From NCBI RefSeq assembly GCF_030499515.1, contig NZ_JASTWJ010000001.1, positions 1 to 64,000 on the forward strand: a stretch of DNA of 64,000 nt, given 5' to 3'. A program made the translations under genes and the position numbers. The notes beneath the pieces were generated by a model. That model worked only from the letters and a program-made list of their open reading frames with translations, ran no database searches and was not told where the DNA came from. This DNA is from Streptomyces sp. DT2A-34. Lineage in GTDB: Bacteria; Actinomycetota; Actinomycetes; Streptomycetales; Streptomycetaceae. Shown piece after piece: positions 47,183 to 55,440 of the stretch; the stretch's first letter is position 1, and every line of letters starts with the position of its first letter.

Positions 47183-47312
47183 TGGTGCATCAGAGCGGAG
47201 TCGACACACGGTCACGCGGTGGAGCTCAACGGGGCTGCGCTGCGGGACTGTAGGGGAGATTCCTCAAGGAAATCGGGCTGCGCTCGGGCGGGCTGACGGG
47301 CAGCATGGCGGG

Positions 47313-47849
47313 ATGCCGGATCTGTTGTGGGATGACGTCAAGAACTTCTTCGATCCTGATTTGATGGGTGCTCTGCCTGACGTGTGCGTGCCGGAGTCGT
47401 CGGTCACCGACTGGGAGGCCGTGTTCGACCTGGTCCGGTCGAGCGGATGGACGTGGGAGTACTCGGAGGGCGGCGTCACCGGGTCGCTGCCGTCTGCTGC
47501 CGAGGTGCTGTCACGTCCCGCTGATGCGGACTTCGCTGATCTGCGGGTCTGGCCGGTCCCGGATGTGTTGGCGATCTTCTATCCGATGTCCGCCGACGAG
47601 ATCGACTTTGACGTCGACTTCCGCGAGCTGCAGGGCCAGGACGGGGTGGACATCCTGTGCGACTTCCTGGGGGCGATCGGCCGTCGGCTGGGCAAGCCGG
47701 TGGTCATGACCGGCGGAGGCGACTACGGGAATCCCGTGCTCGGGTTCGACCCCACGGCCGACCGTGTGGTGCTGCTGGCCGATCCTCAGCTGATCGAGCT
47801 GATCGAGTTGGTCGGCCCGGCCACGGGCGGTGCCGGCTCAGATGAATGA
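47313..47849 (+). CDS. Acidic hypothetical protein, 178 aa
   Basis: LLWDDVKNFFDPDLMGALPD, VTDWEAVFDLVRSSGWTWEY, FYPMSADEIDFDVDFRELQG, GIDILCDFLGAIGRRLGKPV. Strongly acidic, soluble, complete. Similar orphan proteins often occur beside polymorphic-toxin loci in actinobacteria and some serve as immunity proteins, but nothing adjacent supports that here. Unknown function. Confidence 0.6.
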   Translation: MPDLLWDDVKNFFDPDLMGALPDVCVPESSVTDWEAVFDLVRSSGWTWEYSEGGVTGSLPSAAEVLSRPADADFADLRVWPVPDVLAIFYPMSADEIDFDVDFRELQGQDGVDILCDFLGAIGRRLGKPVVMTGGGDYGNPVLGFDPTADRVVLLADPQLIELIELVGPATGGAGSDE

Positions 47850-47974
47850 CGCGCGCGGCGAGAACCACCGAGCCGAGCATGGGTTACCCACATTGATCAC
47901 TTTCGTGGCCGGTTGACTCCCCGTCGCGTGGCGCAGGCAGGGAGATCCAGCTGGCCGCCGACAAGCAGCTGGGC
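47850..47974. other. Short gap
   Basis: No gene; junction to an IS5 scrap. Confidence 0.3.
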
Positions 47975-48160
47975 TCAGCTCGTGTCCGCGGTCCTTTCGG
48001 ACCAGTCGTGGCGCGGGTCTTTGCGGGTCAGTCGCCTCGTCATGAGACTGATGAATGCCCAGTCCAAGTGGGCTTCGCTGTGCTGGGGCAGCCGCTCGTA
48101 GTCCCGGCAGTTGCGGCGGGCGTTCATGATCCAGTCGATCGACCGTTCGACCGACACATC
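47975..48160 (-). pseudogene. IS5-family transposase, C-terminal scrap
   Basis: VERSIDWIMNARRNCRDYER, LPQHSEAHLDWAFISLMTRR: the final 55 residues of the same transposase type as at 11111-11959 and 49576-50412, closest to the latter by eye. Confidence 0.6.
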
Positions 48161-48216
48161 CGATGAACTCGTGCGTACCGCTTCACGTCACGGGTAACGG
48201 GGTGCATCCGCCCCGT

Positions 48217-48664
48217 CTACGGTCGGCAGAGGTAGAACAGCTCGGGGTCGCCCTCATCGAGGCCGTGGAGAAGGCCGACCGGGCTCCAACCGGCTCGTTG
48301 AAGCAGTCGCTGCATCGGCTGGTTGGAGACGTTGGTCGAGGTGAAGAGCTTGGGGGTTCGTGCACGAGGCAGCCACGGCGTTCAGCAACCGATGACCAAC
48401 GCCTCTGCCGCGGGCCGATGGGGCCACCATCAGCATGGTGACGAGGCCCTGTTCGAAGAACGTGTACTCAACCACGCAGTAGCCAAGCAGGCCAGACGCG
48501 TCCTCCGCTACGACCACCAAGCCCTGCTGGCACCACTTTCGGATGCTCGCCTGCCGCCCTACGTCACCTTCGACCGCGACCGCGTCGATCACAACCAGCG
48601 CGTCCGATTCTGACTCACTCGCGCGGCGCACAACGAACTCGCCGAGGTCCACTGAATCGTCCAT
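48217..48664 (-). pseudogene. GNAT acetyltransferase, single frameshift
   Basis: VDLGEFVVRRASESESDALV, VVVAEDASGLLGYCVVEYTF and VTMLMVAPSARGRGVGHRLL (motif A, R-G-x-G-x-G) are in one frame. After AASCTNP the frame is lost in a run of five C (about 48350); the correct tail KLFTSTNVSNQPMQRLLQRA, GWSPVGLLHGLDEGDPELFY is in the next frame and stops at 48217. Removing one C gives a complete GNAT of about 148 residues, so either recent decay or a sequencing error. Confidence 0.6.
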
Positions 48665-48829
48665 GAGCTCATGCTGTCAGTTCGCTCCAGAAGCCGTCCT
48701 CCCCCGGTCGTCTATCGCGGACCAGGCCGTAAGAGGTCGCGCGGATAGATGGCCGCTGGGGCGGCGTTGAGGGCGTGTACTCCAGCTAGGCTCAGAAGAT
48801 CACCGGTTCCAGACCGCTATGAGGGATCC

Positions 48830-49585
48830 ATGGCCGTGACCTACTTGATGCTCGCGCGGCTACCTGAAGGGGGCTTGGGCGCCTTCGATGCTTATGAGAG
48901 CGCTGTCCTGCCCCTCCTTGCCGAGCATGGAGGGCGTCTTGAGCGCCGACTGCGCACTCTGGACGATCAGGTCGAGGCTCACCTCATAACCTTTCCCAGC
49001 AGCGAGGATCTCGCTGCCTTCCGGGCGGATCCCCGGCGTTCTGCCGCTGCACCACTGCTGGAGTCGTCTGGGGCAGCGGTCGAACTGCTCGCGGTGCGCG
49101 ACGTTTGGATGTGGCGCGGACGAGGGCGCGGTCATGGTCGGCGGTTCGAGCGTTCGTCCCGAATGCGTCGACGACGGTGGCGCGCCGCTCGTAGCAGCGG
49201 GCGAGCCGGTAAGGCGTTTCCTGCCGGCCCTTACGACGTCATCACATGCGTCGCCACGATCCACCACCTGCCGTTCACCCAGGCGCTCACCCGTTTCCGC
49301 CGTCATCTGGCTCCGGGAGGGACCCTGGTGATCGTCGGCCTGTCTCGCGCCCAGACCCCTGTGGACCACCTGCTCGGTGTTGTCGCCATTCCGGCCAACG
49401 CTGCCATGGGCTGGCTCAAGAACAAGGGTCGCCCCTCGCAGCGGCCCGTCTCCATGACGGCCCCCACTCGCTCAGCGGACATGACCTTTGACGACATCAT
49501 CCGTGAAGCCAGAGACGTCCTCCCTGGCGCACGGCTGCGACGACGGTTGTTCTGGCGCTATACGCTTGTATGGAATCAGCCCTGA
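48830..49585 (+). pseudogene. Chimeric ORF: DUF1330-like start fused to a methyltransferase tail
   Basis: From ATG 48830, AVTYLMLARLPEGGLGAFDA, VLPLLAEHGGRLERRLRTLD and AHLITFPSSEDLAAFRADPR form a small ferredoxin-like (DUF1330/EthD-type) domain up to AVRDVW (about 49115). After a 35-residue Arg-rich junction the same frame has PYDVITCVATIHHLPFTQAL, RFRRHLAPGGTLVIVGLSRA, the second half of a class I SAM methyltransferase, ending with RLFWRYTLVWNQP. The SAM-binding motif I is missing. Fusion by deletion; only the first part could fold. Confidence 0.55.
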
Positions 49586-50412
49586 GTGGCCCGTGACTTC
49601 CTCGACCAAGTGTCGGTGCGGGGGCTCTTGCGGGTGAGGCGTCGGGTCATCGTGGTGATGAGTGCCCAGTTCAGGTGTGCTTCGGAGTGCTGGGGCAGCC
49701 GTTCGTAGTCGCGTGCGTTCATGCACCAGCCGATCGTGCGCTCGACTTTCCAGCGGCGGGGTAGCACGACGAAGCCCTTGACCCCTTTGGGTCGGGAGAC
49801 GATGCGCAGGGTGAGCCAGAGACGCTCGCGGGCCCAGTCCACGAGTTCGCCGGCGTAGCCGCGGTCGGCCCAGACCTGGGTGATCTGCGGCTGAGTAAGG
49901 CGCAGGCGCCAGAACACGTCGCGGGCGGCGTCGCGGTCCTGGAGATCGGCGGGCGTCACCGTGATCATCACCGGCAGGCCGAGCGTGTCCACGGTGATAT
50001 GTCGCTTGCGCCCGTTGATCTTCTTCGCGGCGTCGTAACCGCGGCTGTTGCGGCCGACGGTGGAGGCTCCCTTGACCGACTGGGAGTCGACGATCAGGGT
50101 CACGGGATGGGGGCAGCGGCCCTTGCCGGTACGGATCCTCCGGCGGAGCTGGTCACGTATGTAGGTGACGACCCCGGCCCGGTTCCACCGCCAGAAGAAC
50201 CCGTAAACCGTCTCCCACGGAGGGAAATCCGCAGGCAGGGCCCTCCACTTCGCGCCGTTGTCGACGATGTAGCGGATGCCGTCGACGATCTCCCGCCGGG
50301 GCCACTTCTCCGGATGCCCGCCGCTCTTGGTCTGGCAGGCCGGGGTGGGTAGCAGGGGTTCCAGAAGGGCCCATTCGGCGACGGAGGTGTCGGACGGGTA
50401 GCGGCGGCGACG
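49576..50412 (-). CDS. IS5-family transposase, cassette copy 2
   Basis: RRRRYPSDTSVAEWALLEPL, GAKWRALPADFPPWETVYGF, LIVDSQSVKGASTVGRNSRG, QVWADRGYAGELVDWARERL, PRRWKVERTIGWCMNARDYE: all DDE elements present, about 278 residues. Homology starts at about 50412, but the codon aligned with the ATG of copy 1 is ACC, and no ATG/GTG/TTG lies in frame between it and the stop of the upstream RacP-like gene at 50451. Translation must therefore come from read-through, frameshifting or a rare start, or the gene is dead. It overlaps the chimeric ORF's end by 10 bp. Confidence 0.65.
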   Translation of the reverse strand, partial: RRRRYPSDTSVAEWALLEPLLPTPACQTKSGGHPEKWPRREIVDGIRYIVDNGAKWRALPADFPPWETVYGFFWRWNRAGVVTYIRDQLRRRIRTGKGRCPHPVTLIVDSQSVKGASTVGRNSRGYDAAKKINGRKRHITVDTLGLPVMITVTPADLQDRDAARDVFWRLRLTQPQITQVWADRGYAGELVDWARERLWLTLRIVSRPKGVKGFVVLPRRWKVERTIGWCMNARDYERLPQHSEAHLNWALITTMTRRLTRKSPRTDTWSRKSRATQG

Positions 50413-50450
50413 GGTGGCAGCGGGCTCGGCAGGGTGATCGGCGGCGAGGG

Positions 50451-50864
50451 CTATTTGGAGAGCTGGGCGAGGCTGGCGCGGACGCCGGTGAGCTGGGCGG
50501 TGGCGAGCTGGGCCCATTCGTCGTCGGGGTAGCGGGCCAGGTGCGGATCGAGCGTGCCCGTGATCATCCGGGTGAGGCGGCCGAGGATCTGCCGGAACTG
50601 CCGCTTGTCGTATTCGATCCAGTCCGCGGGGTCGTCGGAGAACATGAACCCGTCGCGGCGGGTCCATGTGATCGGCGTCAGGTTCTCCGCGGCGACGACG
50701 TCGCGGACGTGCCGGATGCCGCGGCCGATCTGCGAGCGGGTCAGGCGGGTGGCGGCCATGAGCTGGTAGGTGTGCTGGCCGGCGGGGCGTGCTTCCATCA
50801 GGGCGACGCGGACGAGGTCGCCGTAGTGCTCGGCCAGGGGCCGGGCCTCCCGGTGTCGCGGCAT
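50451..50864 (-). CDS. RacP-like small protein, cassette copy 2
   Basis: 137 residues: LVRVALMEARPAGQHTYQLM, ATRLTRSQIGRGIRHVRDVV (HTH-like), PITWTRRDGFMFSDDPADWI and a helical C-terminus. Same architecture as 12017-12442, with the shared TWTRR/Q-x-GY/F motif. Three bases after the DUF6192-like gene, so coupled with it. Function unknown; DNA binding is inferred. Confidence 0.65.
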   Translation of the reverse strand: MPRHREARPLAEHYGDLVRVALMEARPAGQHTYQLMAATRLTRSQIGRGIRHVRDVVAAENLTPITWTRRDGFMFSDDPADWIEYDKRQFRQILGRLTRMITGTLDPHLARYPDDEWAQLATAQLTGVRASLAQLSK

Positions 50865-50867
50865 GGC

Positions 50868-51878
50868 CTACTCGCCTTTGAGTAGCTGGACCAGCTGCTC
50901 GTCCAGGGTGAACTCGCCGTTGTCGAGGGCTCCTTCGAGCCAGTCCGCCGCGGCGAGGACCCGCCCGATCTGCCGCCTCACGGTCTCGCGCTCGTCCTCC
51001 GTGAACTCCCGCCCGCGCAGCTGTGGGACCAGGCGGCCGAGGGTGGCCACGAAGCCGTGGCAGGAGCCGACCAGGTCGAGGTACTCGATGGTGTGCTCGA
51101 TCGCGCGGACGGCCGGGGTGCGTTCCCGGATCCGGTCACGGGTCTCGTGGGAGTTGTCGAACTGGGCGCGGTTGACGAGCATCCGGGTGGTGTCGTCCCG
51201 CATCGTTTTCCGGGCGATGTCTGGACGGCGCAGCAGGCTGGTGGTGACCTCCTGGGCGACGGTTTCGTCCCTGGTCAGCTCGGTGACGACCCGCACCTTC
51301 TCGGCTGGGGTGACGTGCTCGGTCACTGCGGGCCGCTTCAGCAGGTCGGTGGCGACCTGGGCGGCGACCTCGTCGTCCCGGGTCAGGTCGGCCACGGCCT
51401 GGACCTTCTCATCCACCGTGACCGGCCGGTCGACGCGCTGGCCGACGACCCGCTTCGCGCCGTCCGGCGTCCACTGCCTCGCTCCGGTGCGCGGGTTGAA
51501 CGGCGCGTCCTCGATCGCCGCCCACCGCTCGTCATCGACCACGACCGACGCCAGGATGCGGTGAACCGTGAACGACACACCCTCCTTGCGCCGCTCCTTC
51601 GGCCACCGGTTGGCGGTGTAACGCCAGTCCTCCACCGTCCGGCGCTCGACGCCGATATCGTCCACGAACATCTGCAACGACTCCGTCACCGTGAACAGGT
51701 CATCCGTGCCGTTCGGCATCGACCCGCCCACCAACCTCATCGGCTCGACCTCCAACGCCATGTCACCCAGGGCGAACTGCGCCCTCGCGACCTGCGCGAT
51801 CAGTTCCTTCGCCTGGGTGACGAGCTGTTCGTAATGCTGCCGGGTGACGTTCCCGATCCGGTCGGCCACGTCGGTCAT
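50868..51878 (-). CDS. DUF6192-like protein, cassette copy 2
   Basis: 336 residues from MTDVADRIGNVTRQHYEQ; this start matches the one in copy 1. The N-terminal domain FALGDMALEVEPMR is followed by SLQMFVDDIGVERRTVEDWR (HTH-like), RWPKERR and FTVHRILASVV. Two helical repeats with the pattern VDEKVQAVADLTRDDEVAAQ and PAEKVRVVTELTRDETVAQE follow, each leading into LLKRP/LLRRPDIA, then a helical end (EYLDLVGSCHGFVATLGRLV). The repeats suggest a scaffold or DNA-wrapping protein; ParB-like resemblance is an impression only. Intact, unlike copy 1. Confidence 0.7.
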   Translation of the reverse strand: MTDVADRIGNVTRQHYEQLVTQAKELIAQVARAQFALGDMALEVEPMRLVGGSMPNGTDDLFTVTESLQMFVDDIGVERRTVEDWRYTANRWPKERRKEGVSFTVHRILASVVVDDERWAAIEDAPFNPRTGARQWTPDGAKRVVGQRVDRPVTVDEKVQAVADLTRDDEVAAQVATDLLKRPAVTEHVTPAEKVRVVTELTRDETVAQEVTTSLLRRPDIARKTMRDDTTRMLVNRAQFDNSHETRDRIRERTPAVRAIEHTIEYLDLVGSCHGFVATLGRLVPQLRGREFTEDERETVRRQIGRVLAAADWLEGALDNGEFTLDEQLVQLLKGE

Positions 51879-52078
51879 GAAGACCACCGCCCCCGCCCGG
51901 GCCCGGCCACCACGACGTGACCGGTCAAAAGGGGCGCCAGCCCCGGGTCACCATCCACCGTGACGCGGACGCGACAGGCCGGGGCAGAGCGTGAACCAGG
52001 GGCGCTCGAAGCACCGAGTAGACGCTCCCAACTTCCCTGCAAAACAAGGCATGTTCAAGATGCTCGCGAGCCGTTCGG

Positions 52079-52417
52079 CTACGGCGTTTCCGTAACGCCG
52101 TTCCGCGACGCCCGCCGCTGACGACAGGCCCGCACCCGGCAACGATCCGAGCAGTACACCGCCGCCCTCGACCGCTCTACTCCCACCGTCCACGACCGCC
52201 CGCAGACCGGGCACTCAACTTGCTTCCCGCGCTGTATCGCGGCCACCCGTTGCCGGGCCCGCTGAAGCCTCCGCCACTGCCGTGACCTGCACCGACCCGA
52301 GCAGAACACCGCCTCCGCCGCCATCGTCTGCGCCAGCGGATCACCGCACTCCCGGCAGTACCGCCGAGCCGTCTCACCAGCCCCCACACTCAGATCATCC
52401 AGCCGCACGCACCTCAC
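52079..52417 (-). CDS. Double zinc-finger protein, cassette copy 2
   Basis: 112 residues with two Cys4 modules: CRECGDPL ... FCSGRCRSRQWRRLQR and ECPVCGRSWTVGV ... YCSDRCRVRACRQRR. All eight Cys and the RSRQWRR motif match the copy-1 protein at 13606-13947. First gene of the second four-gene unit, 200 bp before the DUF6192-like gene. Confidence 0.65.
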   Translation of the reverse strand: MRCVRLDDLSVGAGETARRYCRECGDPLAQTMAAEAVFCSGRCRSRQWRRLQRARQRVAAIQRGKQVECPVCGRSWTVGVERSRAAVYCSDRCRVRACRQRRASRNGVTETP

Positions 52418-52471
52418 GGCCAGGGATCAAAAACACCTACTGAGAGAGGGGAAGGCGTACGTCGAGGCCCC

Positions 52472-52909
52472 GTGGGCGCACTGGTCCAAGATCTGCTGTT
52501 CCAGGACGGCCGGCACACCGATGAGCCGTGGACGCCGCTGCGCCGCGACCTCACGGAGCCGGTGGAGGACCGAGGCGTGCGGATCGAGGTGATCGGGTCG
52601 GAGCAGGCGCACGTGCGGACCGCCGTACAGCGGGCCTCGCTCGAAAGGTCGACGTTCACGGCCGAGCACTGGCGCGCGATGGCGGCCGGACTGCCGTACG
52701 CCGACGCCCGGTGTCTGGTCGCGTACGACGAGCAGGGCAACGCGGTAGCGGCGGTGACGGTGTGGTCGGCCGGTCCGGGGAAGCCCGGGTTGCTCGAGCC
52801 GATGGGCGTGGGGGGGCCGGGAACATCGCGGTCACGGCTACGGCAGGCGATCACCATCGCCGGCTTCCAGCAGCTCCCAGAGGTCCGGGACCGACGCCGT
52901 GTCGCCTAG
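52472..52909 (+). pseudogene. GNAT-type acetyltransferase, damaged
   Basis: HTDEPWTPLRRDLTEPVEDR, VRTAVQRASLERSTFTAEHW, CLVAYDEQGNAVAAVTVWSA and LLEPMGVGG follow a GNAT fold up to the CoA loop; the loop itself (GREHRGHGYG) is in another frame, and the reading frame then returns (ITIAGFQQLPE). Its TAG stop forms part of CTAG, the exact target duplicated by the IS701 element that follows. Confidence 0.45.
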
Positions 52910-54326
52910 TAGTGCTTCGTTAGGTTGTGGGCTGTCTGTGGCTGCTCCGAGGGCTGGGCAGGGGGCGTCCGCAGGTGGTGCAGGTACCGGTCCAGCACCT
53001 CAGCAGGTCCTGAAGAACGTCGAGGACCTGGTAGAGGGTCAGGCCGGTGTGTGGACTTTTGGGTCGAGCCGCCTGAGGGTGAGGAATGCCTGGGCGGCGG
53101 TGACGAGGGTGACGTGGTGGTGCCAGCCGCGCCAGGTGCGGCCCTCGAAGTGGTCCAGTCCGAGGCCATGCTTGAGCTCGCGGTAATCGTGCTCGATCCG
53201 CCAGCGCATCTTGGCCCACCGCACCAGGTCAGCGGCCGGTGTGGCGGCAGGCAGGTTCGATATCCAGTAGTCCGTCGGAGCGTCCTGGCCGTCCGGCCAT
53301 TCGACGAGGAGTGTCTGGACGGGCAGGACGCCGTCCCACCGGTTGCGGCCGCCGTCCGCCTCCTGCGCTGCGGCCAGGGACTGCTTGCCCGCGGGCCGCA
53401 CTGTCAGCACCGCGAACCGCGAAGTCATCGCGCCTTTGCTGCCCTGCCTCCAGGTCACCTCGGTGAACCGCTCCGCACCCGCCTCCCCGGCGAGGACGCA
53501 GACGGCTCGCGGTGGGGTGCGGTAGCGGGCAAGGGTGGGCGGTCCGAGCCCGCCATACGCAGGCTGGTGCGGCTCAGCATCCTCCGGGTGGGCGACTTCC
53601 TTCCCGTTCAGGGCCAGGACATAGGACAGCCCTCGCTCCTGGAGACCGAGCCGGAAGGGGGTGCTGACGCCGTAGCCGGCGTCGGCGACCACGACCGGCG
53701 CCTTCAACTGCCACTGGGCGAGTGTGTCCAGGAGACCGAGCGCGAGACGCCACTTCTCCCGGTGCACCACGTCGTCGGGGACTCCTGCCCTGCGGCATCG
53801 GTCCGGCTCGTCCGTCCACTCACGCGGCAGATACAACTGCCACTCCAACGGGCACGAGGCAGTGTCGGTGGCGGCATGGACACTGACCGCGACCTGGCAG
53901 TTCGCCCGCTTGCCGACCGCTCCGCAGTACTGGCGGGCCACCCCGACCGACGCCTTGCCGCACTTGGGGAACGAGACATCGTCGATCACCCACACCTCGG
54001 GCCTGACAACTCCGGACAGCCGCTCGGCGATCCGCTGCCTGACCGGCAGCGGATCCCACGGCGACTGGTTCACGAACTGCTGCAGGGCCTGCATGTTCCC
54101 GTCCGGCAGACGCTCGGCCATCGGCTGGATCGACTTGCGCCGGCCGTCGAGCATCAGGCCCCGCAGATAACACTCGCCCCACCGCCGCTGATCCCGCCGC
54201 GGAAACGACCCGAACACATCGGCAACGAACTCCGCCAACTCGCCCCGGAGCCGTTCCACTTCCCCCAACCTCACTCCGGGAAGCTGCCCACGATCAGCCG
54301 AGATCACTCAACGTAACGAAGCACTA
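52910..54326 (-). mobile_element. IS701-family insertion sequence
   Basis: 1417 bp, inverted repeats TAGTGCTTCGTTA(G/C)GTTG at both tips, flanked by CTAG on each side (52906-52909 and 54327-54330), the standard YTAR target. One transposase gene. It shows that elements of this family here are normally single-gene. Confidence 0.85.
53039..54307 (-). CDS. IS701-family transposase
   Basis: 422 residues: FPRRDQRRWGECYLRGLMLD, VWVIDDVSFPKCGKASVGVA (first Asp), KAPVVVADAGYGVSTPFRLG (second Asp), KMRWRIEHDYRELKHGLGLD (Glu) and FEGRTWRGWHHHVTLVTAAQ. The ATG lies 19 bp from the right tip. Distantly related to the enzyme at 38015-39331. Intact. Confidence 0.9.
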   Translation of the reverse strand: MISADRGQLPGVRLGEVERLRGELAEFVADVFGSFPRRDQRRWGECYLRGLMLDGRRKSIQPMAERLPDGNMQALQQFVNQSPWDPLPVRQRIAERLSGVVRPEVWVIDDVSFPKCGKASVGVARQYCGAVGKRANCQVAVSVHAATDTASCPLEWQLYLPREWTDEPDRCRRAGVPDDVVHREKWRLALGLLDTLAQWQLKAPVVVADAGYGVSTPFRLGLQERGLSYVLALNGKEVAHPEDAEPHQPAYGGLGPPTLARYRTPPRAVCVLAGEAGAERFTEVTWRQGSKGAMTSRFAVLTVRPAGKQSLAAAQEADGGRNRWDGVLPVQTLLVEWPDGQDAPTDYWISNLPAATPAADLVRWAKMRWRIEHDYRELKHGLGLDHFEGRTWRGWHHHVTLVTAAQAFLTLRRLDPKVHTPA

Positions 54327-54427
54327 CTAGGGTCTGTCCGGCGGATCAGGCGCGGAGCCTGATGGAGGAGCTGCGGCGATCTCGGGCAGCGGATGGCACC
54401 GCAAAGGCCAGACGCTAGCCTGCCGGT

Positions 54428-55054
54428 GTGATCTCCGCATTCCTCGACACCGCCGAGGTCGCGTCTGGGCTGCTGCGTCCGCCGGTGCTGGCCGAACGTT
54501 GGGAGCGGCCGAGCGCGCTGGCCCAGTTTCGGATCAGCGGCCTGGCTGGGCATCTGGCCCGTGCGGTCTTCAACGTCGAGCGCTGGTTGGCCGAGCCGCC
54601 CCAGGCGGGCGGGCTCCCGATCGATGCGGTCGTGTACTTCGTGGCCGGCTCCGGCCCGGCGCCGGATCTGGATGATGCGGTGCCGCGTCGGATCCGCGAG
54701 GTGGGCGAGCAGGAGGCGGCCGGTGGACCAGCCGCTCTGGCCGAGGAGTTTGACGCCGCTCGCGCCCGGCTCACAGCGCAGCTGCCGACCATGCCGCTTG
54801 GCCGGCCTGTCGGCGTGTTCGCCCTCGTACTGCCACTCGACCAGTGTCTGCTCGCTCGCCTCGTGGAACTTGTGGTCCACCTCGACGACCTGGCCGTCAG
54901 CCTGGAGGCACCCACGCCGTCGGTGCCCGCTGAGGCCACCGACGCGGTCACCGCCTGCCTCACCCGCATCGCTGTGGCTCGTCGCGGCTTCCTTCCGGTG
55001 ATGCGCACCCTGGCCCGCCGCGAACGCGCCACCGATCCGATCACGGCGTTTTAG
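54428..55054 (+). CDS. DinB/maleylpyruvate isomerase N-terminal-domain protein
   Basis: 208 residues from ATG 54428. LAERWERPSALAQFRISGLA, GHLARAVFNVERWLAEPPQA, then LLARLVELVVHLDDLAVSLE with the HLDDL motif and a first His in GHLARA: the MDMPI_N four-helix fold with its metal-binding His residues. In actinobacteria these are mycothiol-dependent isomerases/transferases or uncharacterised homologues. No catabolic neighbours, so substrate unknown. Confidence 0.75.
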   Translation: MISAFLDTAEVASGLLRPPVLAERWERPSALAQFRISGLAGHLARAVFNVERWLAEPPQAGGLPIDAVVYFVAGSGPAPDLDDAVPRRIREVGEQEAAGGPAALAEEFDAARARLTAQLPTMPLGRPVGVFALVLPLDQCLLARLVELVVHLDDLAVSLEAPTPSVPAEATDAVTACLTRIAVARRGFLPVMRTLARRERATDPITAF

Positions 55055-55171
55055 CGCCGGTCCGGGGTCATGGGCGAAGCCAGAGCCGGATCGCAAGTGC
55101 CCTGTTCGGGGACCGGCCTTACAGGTATCCGATGGGTTGTGAGGCACGTTGGTCACGTCCGGCAGCAGCCC

Positions 55172-55195
55172 ACTTCGGTTCGAGTGAACCGAAGT
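55172..55195. repeat. Hairpin near the Rieske unit
   Basis: Perfect 10-bp stem ACTTCGGTTC/GAACCGAAGT with loop GAGT. It could be a terminator for the DinB-like gene (118 bp upstream) or an operator. Confidence 0.55.
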
Positions 55196-55291
55196 TGAGC
55201 GGGGAGGGAGGCCGGACCTTGTTCCGGCCGAAACGACGTTCCAAATCGGACAGCACGTGGCGGCCACGCAGTCAGCGACGTACCGCAGCAC

Positions 55292-55330
55292 GGGGTGCCG
55301 GTAAGAACCCCTGTCACCAGCCGCAAACGG
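55292..55330. repeat. Left inverted repeat of the Rieske unit
   Basis: 39 bases starting GGGGTGCCGGTAAGAACC and ending CACCAGCCGCAAACGG. Its reverse complement recurs at 56597-56634 with one base missing and one changed. It brackets the Rieske gene and its small partner. Confidence 0.8.
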
Positions 55331-55440
55331 CTGGTATGACCGTCCCGGCCAAAAGGAACACCCCGCCGGACGATCGCATCGGCGCCAGCAATAACCGTAT
55401 GCACGTCCTCACCTGAACCAGGACCCCACGGGTCCGGCCG

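Noticed and set aside
54331..54400. GGGTCTGTCCGG after the IS701 element as an IS5 end
   Set aside because: It resembles such ends, but no matching inverted end or transposase fragment was found nearby.
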